From Acanthaster planci (Eukaryota; Echinodermata; Asteroidea; Valvatida; Acanthasteridae), in contig NW_019091359.1 in the NCBI RefSeq assembly GCF_001949145.1, forward strand, positions 1,580,283-1,644,282: a DNA stretch of 64,000 bases, written 5' to 3'. The notes under the pieces are model-generated. The model was given only the letters and a program-made list of their open reading frames with translations, ran no database searches and was not told the DNA's origin. The position numbers and the translations under genes are program-made. Positions 12,120 through 24,059 of this stretch are shown one piece after another; position 1 is the first letter of the stretch; each line of letters starts with the position of its first letter.

Positions 12120-13320
12120 GTCTGGTCTCCGTCTGCCCACGTTACTGCAACACTTGTATGAGGGAGCAGTGCTTATTACAACACTGCCGAGTCGAACTGA
12201 TGATCACAGCAACCGATCCCAATATGCTTCATATCTCGGGCGTTGTATAGCGTGTCATCTCGCGTCGTTTAAGGGAGCAAGCAAACTTTCGCGTCCATTA
12301 TGGCTAAATGACGAAATCAAACAAGCACCGCATGCGCTGACAATTTTCCCGGAATGCTAATTGTTGCAGCCGGTTACCAAAGAGATTAGCATTTTGTCAA
12401 GCGTCCAAGCACACGGTACTTTAAACCATGCCCCGCTCACAGCGTGCAGAAACGGAAAGCTGTGGAGGCTTCCGGATGACAATAAATAGAAACAGGAAGT
12501 TGAAATCGCATAATTTGATGAGATGACCAGCAGAACCGTCAGTGATTTTTGATTACTACAGCTTGATGAATGCGGCGACGTAAGTTCTCCGTCTCTCCGT
12601 GCGAGATCGTGTAATTCGCTTCGGCCATTACCATCACATGCAGGTTGTCAAGTTAATGACACGTCCTATGTGTTACACATTAACAGAACTGGCTAATGAA
12701 AAAAAGAGGGGGGGTAGCGTTTCATTACCATTATATTATCTGAGAATTAGGTTGAAGGTGAATGCCTCGAGTGATCACAATAATTCTTCGCGGGACTCCT
12801 TCCTGCGACTTCGCCTTTACGCTTCTTACCTCCTCTGCATTAGTTTTTCTTCTTCTTGTCTGGGCGCTATCAAATGGTGATCTGGCTTTATTAATCTCCA
12901 GCATAGGCTACATTTAAAGTGTGACACCCATGAAATGATCGAAATGACACCGAGTGCGGTATTCTACATCCTCTTACGATAATCAAGACGTAGTCTATAT
13001 ATATTTCAAAATCCAGGATATACTCTGCGAATTCTAGCTGTCTTTGTGCGTCACACGGATGATTGATTACAGACACGCGATAGTATTGAGACCCCATTTA
13101 AATGTCGAAAACCCACTATTGGTTTTGATACACATGTAAATCGGTGTGATTGCTTCTGTCGGTAGTCTTTGGGTAGATGGATGAAGGCGCTGCGTGGGTT
13201 GTAATGAGTTCTGATACACACGGCCTTCTCTTCGTCTTGTCAATCAGCAAGGGATGGGCCTGTCGAATATGGTTTTTGCAATAATTGCTTTTGCTGAGCC
13301 AGTCTCGCGTACGCTGTCGC
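12120..13320. other. Intergenic, promoter side of the 10956-12119 receptor
   Basis: The 5' flank of the receptor. No repeat or second gene was recognised, and the short frames here have no family resemblance. Confidence 0.4.
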
Positions 13321-14353
13321 CTCTCGTCACGTCAAGGCGTAACGCACGTACGTTCACCCCTTCCGCTTAGTTCGTGCGCATGCGCTAATATTCGGCAAAG
13401 TCGAGGTCACTTTCTGTTGCTTGTTAAAATGGCGACGCCAGCCAGCAAATGACTACACTAGAATCTATCTGCGGAGATCTTCCACACTGTGAAAACGTTT
13501 GCTGAATTTATACCAAAGAAATATAATAAGGCTGCAGATTTAATTTTGTGATGTTTCTTGTTAATCAAAAGTGACATTTGGGAGAAAATTTGGTGAAAGA
13601 TGTCTGTGTACGTTACATTTCTGAACGTGAAAAAAAGTGATTTTAAACTTGAAAATTTGAATTTTTCCCAGTTGGTCCACACATGCTGCATATCCTGATA
13701 ACTGAAAGAGTGTTTGAAAAAGGTTACCATGTTATGTTTACGCTATAGCGAATTGTCCTTTGTTAGTTTGATCAATTTCATTTTGGCTCTCTGTCGTCGA
13801 CCGGTCGGCCATAGTTTACGTGTGCGCATGTGCAAGTTCATGTACTGTACATGTACTCCGTCAACGCACGTAACTACTACAGACAAAATGATTCTCGTGC
13901 AAGATATTAAATTAGCAATAACTTGAAAATACTACCGGTGTTTTTATTAGACATTAATTAATACACAGCACTTTATTTTGTTTGTTTGGATAAACAGGAG
14001 AAGTTGTTCTAAAATGGAAAAGACCATAGATGTATTTTCTTTCCAATCTGAGTGTGTTTATTTTTGTACAATTTTTCAAATTTTGTGCAACTGGGTTCAT
14101 ATAATGCGGTGGTTCAATGTTGTCTAATCCATTTCAAGTTATCAGGTTATCTTCGTGAACTTTAGTTGTTTATGTTTTGTTAAAAAAATTATGATCTTCA
14201 TCCGCGAAAAGAAATGTCGGGACGATGTTCGACGTCGCCTGCCTTGAAATCAACTGTAAAGTGATCGAGCACGCATGCGCTTGCTCTCAACTAAGTGGTG
14301 CACAAGGGCGTGGGAGTGAACATACGTGAACGGGTGTATGAACTCTCGAGAGA
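13321..14353. repeat. Diverged inverted-repeat element, about 1.03 kb
   Basis: The left arm (about 13321-13436) and right arm (about 14222-14353) are reverse complements with indels. Matching landmarks are CTCTCG at the outer ends, CGTACGTTCAC/CGTATGTTCAC, ACTTAGTT/GCTTAGTT, GCGCATGCG, and then TCGA...CACTTT...GGCGACG toward the centre. The arms are unusually CpG-rich against an AT-rich interior. There is no coding content in the interior. It may be a non-autonomous DNA transposon or an inverted duplication of a CpG-rich promoter-like segment. Confidence 0.5.
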
Positions 14354-16129
14354 GTTTGGGCAGTAGGCTAATCCTCCTATTGTTTCGCCCATCTTCGTAG
14401 GTTGCAATGCACTTTATTTGAAATAAGCTGTTCTTTTCCCGAATAACGTGGATGCATGCATGTGCGACTTTTCATTATCTTGTTCGGATCTTTCATTAAC
14501 CACCAGTATTTGTATCTTCGGACACTCATTGGACGAAATATGTTGCGATTTGAGTTTGAATTTATTAAAATATAACAATTAAAACAATCAAGATTAAATA
14601 TAGTGCCTGGTGAATAAATGTAAGAATTCAGAAAAATGTGTCTCTCAATTCTGAGTATTCATGGCAATAAATTTGAGAGCATAAACGTAGTACGCAATTT
14701 TGAAAGGGCATGATGTTTCAAGGCTACCAAACTTGGTATCGATCAAAATTCTTCAGGGAGATTTAATTTACGCAAACAGTTATTAACCCATTTTAATGTG
14801 GATGATCTCCCCTATCATTTAAAGTGAAATTCAACATCTGAAATGAAGCTTCAGCTCTTTACAGTCAACGGCAAATATTAAAAATCATTAATTATTCTCC
14901 TCAATCTCAAATCTAATGTGCTATTTAAACGACATCGCAGTTACACAATTTTCCAACCGTGACAATTTCACATGATATGCCTGCACAGAAAGAGTTTTAT
15001 GTTTACAATTTGAAGTGACACAAACTGAAATGACTTCCTCGTGAGGTACTGCGAGGATTTACTTGAAAAGCTGTGGTTTATACTAGTATGATGGCTTTAT
15101 ACAACCGAAGGCGCCAGAGGAGTTGCAGAGTTGTAATTCGAGGATGTTGAATTTTACCTCTCAAATCTCGCGTTCTCAAGAACCTTCTGTCCAAAGAAAT
15201 AGTTCAGATTCTAACTTTTACACGCAATCAACTCATCGGCAATGAAGTTTTTTGTGCCCATGATCCACAAACAAGCGGCTGCACTGAACTTACAAAATTG
15301 TTCAAGGATGAAGTCGGGTCCAATAATATTTAAAAATGTCAAAAAAAGCTAAAATTTCACCAAGAAGCATAATTCTTGGTACAAATCTCGGCCGTCTTTA
15401 TTGATAAGAAAATTTGTGTTTCAGAATACCGACAACTTTCTACTTTTATCAAAACTTGGCAGTTTTGTATGTTGAGAGTTGTGGATCAAACAAGTCGCGT
15501 TCAATTCCACAAGGTTGAGAAATGACTCCTACATACTGCGGTATGACGGCACCTACGACTTGTAAATTCACAACGCATGTAAAAGGAGAGAACGGGTACC
15601 AGGCAAAAGTAGTGTTACTGTTTGGTGCTGAAGAGAGACAAACAACCACACAACACCTCTAGAGATAAACCGAACATATGGAATCTCCTTTTGCCTAACC
15701 CTTTCGGCCCCAGAAGTGCCAGTTCTTTAAACCCTGAAATGTACTGTGCCGTCTCAATGCAGAGTAACTTGTTTTGGTTTCCCAGCAGAAATTACGGAAA
15801 ACAGAACACACTTTCTTTGGTAGAATGCCGCCCCGCTTTGAGAGTTTGAGTGTATACAACCTAACGTGCAGTGAATCAAGATTTAGTTTACACGCAGTGT
15901 GTGTGAACAGGCATTTCAGTCCAACCCTAATCAGGGAAGCCCCATCTATTACCACTTCAATGAACAGCTGAATAAGACCTACCAACCTAACTCCTAGTTT
16001 TTTCATGTACAGTGCTTCGATGTTTGGTATAAACACTTTGTAAATATTGTTCTTATTAGTCCTAATATTATTCTTCAATAATGCAGGACTGGATGGCAAG
16101 CAACCTCCACTTACCAAAAGCCACTACCT
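14354..16129. other. Intergenic, nothing recognised
   Basis: AT-rich. A 140-codon minus-strand frame (15695-16117) overlaps several plus-strand frames and resembles no family. It abuts the piggyBac relic and could be part of that element's 5' region. Confidence 0.35.
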
Positions 16130-17030
16130 GTGAACTTTACGGAACCGACTGGGTGTACCCAGAATTTCAGTCATCTGTCACCCTTACAGGTATTTCAACT
16201 CTTCTTCTGTGAAGCAGTTTGGCAATTGCTGGTGAGGGAGACCAACCGATATGCAGATCAGACGCTATCTGCAGAATCCGCTAACTCTCAGTGTACTTGG
16301 ATTCCAACGGATGTTCCTGAAATGATGGCCTTTGTCGCACTGCTGCTCTCGATGGGCATCAACCAAAGGCCTAGCTATGCAATGTACTGGTCCAGGTGCG
16401 AAGTTCTTCGAAGTCATTTGGATCCGTCGACAATGTCTCGCAACTGATTTACGGCACTCTTTCGATTCCTCCACCTTGCCGACAACACAGCAGACGACTC
16501 TCCCCGTGACAAACTGTCTAAAGTTCGTCCGCTATTGGACATTGTAGTTCCGTTGTTTCATAGCATCTATAAGCCCGGACGAAACCTCTCAACAGTAGAA
16601 CGGTGCGCTATGCCACAAAAGGTATTAAAGACAGTGCAAACCCTAAGAAGGTGCCCATGAACCGACATGATCCACTCCACCTTTTCTCTTAAGCGGGGCA
16701 ACTATGTATTGTTTGGTAGGACACAAAAAAACGTATAACAGTTCTGACTAATTATGGCAAAAAAAGTCCCACCAGATGTTGTACAATCCAATGACCTGCC
16801 GTCGTCAGCGATTATAATAAGTACATGGGCGGAAGTGTCTTAGCATCACAAAGGTCAGTACTACACGCATCATCAAAGATCCCTGAAATGGTAGAAACGC
16901 GTTTGTTTGCAATTCTTGACTTCTGTTTGGTTTATGCTGCCATCGTGGACAACAGCTAGCATCCTTACAAAGGCCTTCATGAAATCTGAGCGGAAACTCA
17001 TGTGGCGCAATCTCCAATCAGTCTTGTTGT
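16130..17030 (+). pseudogene. piggyBac-type transposase relic (DDE_Tnp_1_7)
   Basis: The first 105 codons read as the N-terminal part of a piggyBac/PGBD transposase: FTEPTGCT..., SPLQVFQLFF, ETNRYADQT, W.PTDVPEMMAFVALLLSMG and YWS. After a frameshift near 16440 the next block continues with RF..LFRFLHLADN and DKLSKVRPLLDIVVPLFHS. Further frames give KRGNYVLFGRT, then DYNKYMGG, and finally the conserved C-terminal core (KRVCLQFLTSVWFMLPSW... FMKSERKLMWRNL). At least four frameshifts or stops separate these blocks, and much of the catalytic centre is not readable. It is an old, inactive DNA transposon copy. The 3' end, any zinc-finger tail and the terminal repeats were not found. Confidence 0.8.
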
Positions 17031-19584
17031 AGACAAGAATAAATGTAGCACACCCGGAATAAAAGAAGTTTAATCCTGTGATTTCATCAATGGTTCTTCA
17101 TGGTTTGGAAAGAGTTCCATGTACGAAGTTCACTCATTTTCCTCCAGATATCCATTAGTCCCCAGAAATCAGTTAGAGGTTAGGAAAGTCCATTTTAGCA
17201 GCGACGGAGTACAAGCTTTTTCAATGAAAACACAATTTTTCAGACCAGTCTCAGAGAGTTTGTACACAGGGTGTAAAATGAACTTCGTGTATGGAACTCT
17301 GTCCCATGATTTTTACCAAAACAACTTCAGTAATATCCTCCTTATTGGATATGATTACTATTCGTCAATGGGGTGTCATTGCAAGAGTGGCCTTTCATGA
17401 TCTCGACTGGTGAGGGCGCTATACACTAAAAGTTGCTTAATTGTGCCTGGTTACCAAAGGGAACTAGCGTGTAAAATAGAGTGGTAAGGAACCCATGAAT
17501 GACCAAAGAGGTCTTGAAGCTGATAGGGTTAAGCGAAATTTCTTGTTATCCTAGGCATGCTGGAAAAGTGGAGCTACACCATGGATGTCTCCGCATCGAT
17601 AGCTAAAGGTGGAAAACATTGTTAATTGATTGCCTGAATGAATCTAGGTTTGCAATCCTTCGACATAAGGCTGTTGGTAAGTTTGTTGCAATGTTACAAT
17701 GTTAGAATATTCCAGACAGTCTTCATGGCATACATGTACTTCAATCGTTAATATTTTATAGAAAATTAAGTTTAATGGAAATAAATTATCTTTTATGACG
17801 GCACTATATTTTTCAAAGAAAAACATTAGAACGGATGTTTGCAGTGTACATCTCTTGTTTTGTGCGTAAAACCGTTGTAGGTCGGTTTTATCCATCTAAT
17901 TATAAATTTGTATCCACTTATTTACATACATGACGACGGTACATTAATTGTCCCCTGCTCCTCACAAAAATACAAAAATACAATAATATGATTTGGATTG
18001 CCAGCGCAATTTTGGATCAAAACTATTACTTGGGGCCAATTAAAAGCTAGGGTTTTCGAAACCAACGCATGCACAGCACAGATGTGGGTGTATACTTACA
18101 CAAGAGACTTGAACTTGGTAAACGTCCTTCGGGAAAATAAGTTGCGAGGTTAGCTTTGACAACTAACTAGACTTACTAGATGTATAGTTTCATCGTACAA
18201 TTGCCCTTGTAATTATGATCTTTAATTTGATGTTATTGTACGGATAACTGATGACCAGCACTTTGTTTTGCAGCTACACCCTTGTTCAAGATGACGGAGC
18301 AATACTCTTGCCTGGTTCTTTAACCGTGATAGTGCACGCACCAGAAAATTGACAACTTTTATGAATGGGCACCACTTTTCCAGCTCTTTAGTTGGGTCAT
18401 AAGATTGTTACAATTGTATAAAAGTAGATCGCGTTCTTTTGCGTAGCTGGTTTTGTACAGCATTCGATGTGAGAGAACGACCTAAAGTGTGCCACAAGGG
18501 ACTTCAATACAGATGAGCTGTTAATCTTATTGGGAGATTCCGTGCCATCCCCTTGTTATTGGTTTCTTGCTGTGGACAACTGGAAGACATGGACTGAGGA
18601 AACAGTTTACGCTACATGTGCGCATACTCGACAATTACCATGCATGCCCAGAACTAGCAAAATTAGGACCTGTTTGTTTGCTGCCACCAAGCTTCTCAAA
18701 GTCTTCACTGAATTCTGCAGTTGGAAAGCTGAAAAATTCTAATTACGCAACAAAAGGAACATGGTACGTGAATTGCAAACTTCAGTCTTAGCTAGATATG
18801 GGGAGTAATGACTTAATTAATGGGGAAAATGTCTCCTTTAATCACTACTAGCTCAGTTTGATACCTTAACCTGTAACAAAATAATGAAAAGCTCAAGCCG
18901 AGTTTAGAAAAAAAGCACAGAATCGTACTTCTCTGCTCTGCAAGTCCAAAACGATGACAACTTAGAGTTTCGGGGGGGGGTATACGTACATACCAGCGAA
19001 TCCTCAAAATCCTCAACATGTTTAAATTGAAGGGAAAACACAATATAGTTCACCTCACTTAGATTGGTGCAGCCGCACAGCCAATGATCTGGTACAATTC
19101 AAGTGCAGTCCAGCCTTAATCAATCTATTGCAGCGCCCTCTGTCGTCTTTATAACACGGGTCTAAAATTCACGGGACGTCAAACCAAATACGTAGTCGTC
19201 AGAACAGGGGCATCGTCATCAAACATCAGGTACCTCGAGTATAAAATACGGCAAGGACCAGGTAAAGAAACACTGGCCATGAATAAAATTTTAAAATTCT
19301 CAAAACTACAATCTTTCACAGGGCGAAAACTCTGAAATCACACCTTATAATTAAGGTTATCCAAAACTCTTGCTCGATGCAGTCAGTTAATAAATTCTAA
19401 CATTTCCCACTTTATTAATCTCCAACTTAAAAAAACACACAATCGAATCATAAATCAAACATTGACTTGCAGTAAATGGTACATGATAACTAACAAATGA
19501 AACCAAAAAGCATGGAAAATTTAGAGGGGAATTCTGACAGATCAACCAATGCCATTTTTGTTATTTTAAACAATGTCGAACAGC
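17031..19584. other. Intergenic, nothing recognised
   Basis: No gene or repeat was identified in this AT-rich stretch. Homopolymer G near 18971 is the only compositional oddity. Confidence 0.4.
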
Positions 19585-19910
19585 TAAGCAATCACAGCTT
19601 CGCACAAGTTCTTTTTGGTTATTGTCCACATTCATTGTGAAACAGATAAACTGTATTCCTGTAGCCCTATAGCACTCTCTTATACCCAGCGACATATAAA
19701 TTCTAAATATTGTATATAGTTGGCCTTCTTAATTAAACGCTTATTTAGTCATCTACAATGACTTAATTAAAGACAGACAGAATTTGAAGTTAATTAAACG
19801 ATGTTGCCATTTCTAAGGAGGTACTTTCGATCAGTAAATATTATTGTTGCCGGCCTCGAGCCATATTAAAGGCAGAACAAATCGCCGCGCTTACATTCAG
19901 ATTATATTTT
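19585..19910 (-). promoter_or_regulatory. Orphan relic of the GPCR upstream module
   Basis: This matches the 5' flanks of the MEN-lineage receptors although no receptor follows it. Landmarks shared with 22865-23180, 29275-29570 and 35142-35460 are ATCACAGCTT at 19591, ACTGTATTCCTG, TTATTTAGTCAT and TTGTTGCCGGCCTCGAGCC. Its CCAAT box has decayed to GCAAT. It marks a receptor copy that was deleted or never fully duplicated. Confidence 0.7.
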
Positions 19911-21059
19911 GATCTTGGACTGTACAGAAACTAATCTGACACCTAATCTAATTACGAGTGCCTGCTGCGACGTTAACAGCCGACATTAATTAATCAAACT
20001 GAAGAAAGGGGCCCTGATATAACTTTGAATAGGGTCGGTTGCCCGGTAAGACTTCTGATAAAGCACCGTACATTTTAAATGCTTCAGGATCTAAGTATCA
20101 TCAACGTTTCCAAATCACTAAGCCTTGAAATTATACGCAGCGCGAGTGTATAATAGTGACCAAATAGAGTCGTATGCAGAGCCGTAGCCAAGTGATCTCG
20201 GAGCGGCCTAATATGCCTTATAACAACTTCTTCTTTATATACATCTTTGTCAACAACATAGTCCCCTCGAGGACAGTAACCACACGAATTCAATTCGAAT
20301 GGTTTTCCCGTTTATCCAGTAACTGGTACTTGTGAGAATTTATCTGATGAGTATTAGTGGGACTTAGGCTAAGAAAACTTAAAAACAAGTGTTTTTTAAC
20401 CCTTTCGTTATTCTATGTGACGGGCGTCTTGAAATCTGTGTACTCGGACGTGCAGGACTGGCCTGGCTGGGTCTGCTGTCGAAGTGCTTTGAAGGCAATT
20501 TTGTTGCACAAAAACTCGTAATCTGTTGGCTGGGAGGCGTTTCAGTTAAATCCGCCCCTTCCATAAACCGATCGCCACTGATTTCTTTTCATCCTAAACT
20601 TGCACCGACTGGAGAAAATGTTTACGGAAAAAAGGATGCACTCTCTCAGAAGGCGACTTTCTGAAATCCTCTTTAGATACACGTAGGACATTTGTATAAT
20701 CTACTATTTTGGTTCCAACAATTATTGAGCTCGATAAAAACAGCTCTGACCATATTTGAACAAAGAGGACTTTAATTTTTCAATTCCAACTTTTATATAC
20801 ATGTACATAGTGCATCATGGAAACGTTGCTCATCTACATTGTCTTCAGGTTATTTGCATACCTGTGAATGTGCATCAAACTGCCCTATTTTGGTTGACCT
20901 GAGTACCCCAGTGTTGTCTTCCGGGCTATATTGTATTACCGATTAATAGTTATTTAAAATCGCTTTCAATCTATTAGAGAGAGCCACTGCAGCAGAAAAC
21001 AATGATTCGAACAACTTACGAACGTTACGAACTGACCGAAATGGTCAGTTGGTCACGTC
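19911..21059. other. Intergenic, nothing recognised
   Basis: Continuation of the spacer. No further match to the duplicated receptor flanks and no gene-like frame was seen. Confidence 0.35.
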
Positions 21060-21484
21060 ATAAGTGAAGGAAATTATGGCGTTGTTAAGGAAAAGTTAAC
21101 TAATGTGTCCAGCAAGAGGGATATATCATCACGAATTTGAAGAGATATGACATGGGCCCCGAAAAACAGCATGGAGGGCACGAAAATCAGGCCGGTGAGG
21201 AAGAGCATTGTGATCCAGTCTTCCGCTGGAGAGGCGGGGCTTTGACCTGACCGCGTTTGTTGTCTGATTTGCGAGTTGGCTGCGTTGACGCACTCATTTG
21301 CCGTATCTGCAGCGGCTGGCGTGCAATCGCAGTTGGTTTTTTTCTGGACGTACAATGCCGGAAGTGATATCGATAGTTTCTGTTGATAAGGATGCTGGTG
21401 CTGGATGAAGGAGTTACCAGGCACTCCCAGGACTAATATCATCGCAAGGTATACGAGTGGCGCTGCTGCTAACCCAGCTAACAT
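21060..21484 (-). pseudogene. GPCR pseudogene with a large internal deletion
   Basis: One 136-codon frame fuses TM1 (ILVLGVPGNSF) directly to the end of ICL3 and TM6 (ITMLFLTGLIF), ending ...TLVNFSLTTP. It aligns with the pseudogene at 24060-25215, which ends ...TLVNFFPTTP, but lacks about 600 bp covering TM2 to TM5. The homology continues about 200 bp upstream (21485-21690 against 25222-25410), so the two loci are a segmental duplication. With one to two membrane segments it cannot act as a receptor. Confidence 0.75.
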
Positions 21485-21714
21485 CCCTCATCAGGCAGAG
21501 CCATCCCATATTATCCTATGCCATCTGCGGTTTCGATGACCCTCACATTTCCTGCATTAGTCTTCCAATATCTCAAATTACAAAAATGATGAGTGGAAAT
21601 TCTTTCCTACCAAGTAACAGACGGAGATCAGTAGGCCTTGTCCCATTCTGTAAAAATGCACTGACATTGGTTAGATTAGTGTTAAACAAGTAACGTGTTA
21701 TGTAAAGACAATGA

Positions 21715-22690
21715 AAATGGGTTTGAGTTAACCGGCAACAAACATCAAGTAAGGTTACCATGTTAGTAGAGACACCACACTGATGGTGAAGAGAATTCTG
21801 GTTGTCTACGCTGAAAGACAACAGTGTCGGCCTTAGGTACTGCGTGTTCAGCATTACTGAGGATTTGACTTAGATTACCGCTCCCGATCACGACGAGAGA
21901 GTCTCAGTCTTCTTTGATGTACCGGTACGTGTGGTCATTTTTCACCGACACAATCTTTCTCGCTGACATTTGTCGACACCAAAGAAACTGCATTGGTCTT
22001 TGGATGGACGGTTGAGAGCGCAGCAGTGGACAGCCTTGTCAACCTTGCACCATCTCTCCTCGAGCAGTCGTGGTCCGTAGCTTTAGCTCTAGTACGAACT
22101 CTGACGGGTTTCCTGATGGAAACTTTCCCGTGACATACAGCGATCATCACTAAACCGCGATGAAGCAAAGTACTTGGAAAGCCTGTCCCACAGTCGTCAA
22201 TGTAAGGTCGTCAGTCTTAGGGATAAAAGTTGGAATTTTGATGACAAAAGAAAATACCAGCACTGCCCCGGCTGTTATCACGCCTCGTCTGTTTGTGAAT
22301 AAGCGGTGATGTGGTCGGCAAAATCAGTCGTAGCGGTCAGCTACTATCAATGCAGTCATCATCATAAATGATGTACCAATAGCCATTTTGTTAAATGCCT
22401 GGATGATTCGTTCGATCTTAAAGAATACATTACCCACGAAAATATCAGCCACAAATACAGCGCTGCAACAAATGCGATTTACAACGAACAGAGAAATATG
22501 GAGGGCTGCGTAGCACAGTGATCAGAATATCGACAGGAATATAATATCAAATCAGTGGCAATCACATATTTCAGAGCACTGATTTTACACCAAGCAGACT
22601 TGGGTTGGAAGAGGAAAGATCCCCCTCAGTGCTGTCGTAAGTGGTGGTCGAATTCGGCGCGGAAGTGTTATCCCAGAGAGCTATTTTCAT
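21715..22690 (-). pseudogene. GPCR pseudogene, MEN lineage, TM1-2 and TM7 lost
   Basis: A degenerate copy of the 27815 and 33705 receptors. The segment from the ICL3 end into TM6 (21720-21900) matches 33870-34060 closely, but with frameshifts. The TM3-TM5 region (22200-22560) keeps the CRPHRR-like stretch, and the rest is broken. TM7 and the tail are missing below 21715. A deletion near 22595 removes TM1-TM2. At the start, the ATG of MEN is mutated (22660-22675 reads TGGGATAACAC on the minus strand where paralogues have ATGGAAAACAC). Its upstream module (22691-23610) is still well preserved. Confidence 0.8.
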
Positions 22691-23610
22691 GCGTTATCCT
22701 CAGCCCAGATGTATATATAGTCTGGTGAGCTCACGACAGAACAACAGACGATGGTTTCGACTGCGAGGAAAAATCCATTCTCTACTCGGAATGCAAGTGG
22801 CGAGTAATAGGCGTGAAGGAAAAATACAGTACCTAGAGCAGAGCCGAATAATGCCAAGAGATTGACCAATCACAGCTTCGTACGAGTTCATTATGGTTAC
22901 TGTAATTGGGGCATTGTCAATTATTTAAACTGTATTCCTGCGTAAGACTGTATAATCTCTAGCCACGTGTAAATTTCAACAATGGTCTTGTAAACTGCTG
23001 GCTTTGGCAGACCTTACCTACTTATTTAGTCATATACTCATTGCTTATTGTAAACACTGAAGACAAGGGCGTTTTTTTATATAAAGAAATAAGATTTCTT
23101 GGGAACTACTTTGAAACAGGTTAATTGTTGTCGACCTCGAACCGCAGCAAAGGAAGGAAAAATTCCCGCTCCTTAATTCCAAGTTTAATTCAATCAGAGT
23201 ACGCACAGATAGTGATTTCTGACCGTACTCAATCGAGAGTGTGTGACGCGGTGTTTTCAACCCGCTTTCATTAAATTGAAGCAAAAGGACCTCGATTCAA
23301 TACAGCATGGGTCAGCGGCTTGTTAATATATTTTCAAAGTAGGCGTCCATTAAGTTTTCGCCACAGGCCTGAATAGGTACCAGATAGTGGCAAGGTGGAC
23401 GATGATGGAAACCTTTTTAAATAGAGCATAAAAAATTTGATATGAATTTCTGGCAGCCCCGTAATATATACGTAGCAGCTGCAACTTATTGAGCAGAAAC
23501 ATATCATAGCCTACTGGAAGTATTATAACCACAACTTTAGACCTTAAGAGTCCATAATCTGCCTCAAATGCCTCAAATCCCTTAAGTAGCGGCCGCCAGT
23601 CGCGACCACA
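22691..23610 (-). promoter_or_regulatory. GPCR upstream module, copy A (of the pseudogene)
   Basis: About 900 bp that align with 29093-29965 and 34977-35885. Shared elements in order away from the start: CTCAGCCCAGATGTAT; GACCAATCACAGCTTCG with an inverted CCAAT box at 22866-22870; TTATTTAGTCATATACTCA; TCGACCTCGAACC; GAGTGTGTGACGCGGTGTTTTC; CCTGAATAGGTACCAGA; and GCAGCTGCAACTTATTGAGC. I interpret this as promoter plus 5' UTR. An upstream non-coding exon is possible. Confidence 0.55.
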
Positions 23611-24059
23611 AGAACATGGTGTCAGAAATGTTTGCACAGGGTCCAAAAAATGCACCCCGTCCCTTGGCACTACCCAGCTTCTGTACACCGCCGGAACCTT
23701 AGGAGTATTTTGTCGGAAACCGAAAGAATAGGCCGCGTGCAAATTAACTTGGCCTCTGCTGGAAGTCCAACAAACGTCTGCGAAAGCCGCGGCTGTTGGC
23801 ATATCCCATGAACACGTGCTGTTTCCTACCAGGAACTTAACTGTACGATTTTACACTATGTGGCCGACTGCAAATGTTTCAAAAAGAAAAATGAAGTTCT
23901 TCACATTGTGCTGTTGGTTCCTGAAAGCAGCACCATTCAAACTCAAAAAGTCGAATAGTTACATAAGACACAAAATAGAAATACGTTTTGATTAGATTAA
24001 TGCAGATTAAACTTACGACATTTTCCACGAGAACACGCTGACAAACTATCGGCATCAAA
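23611..24059. other. Intergenic, nothing recognised
   Basis: Spacer between the upstream module and the next pseudogene. No features were seen. Confidence 0.35.

Noticed and set aside
12120-12140. Seven extra codons at the start of the 10956 receptor
   Set aside because: They would need a GTG start; the first ATG in frame is at 12119.
15695-16117. 140-codon minus-strand frame next to the piggyBac relic
   Set aside because: Overlaps several frames on the other strand and matches no family; best seen as transposon-flank sequence.
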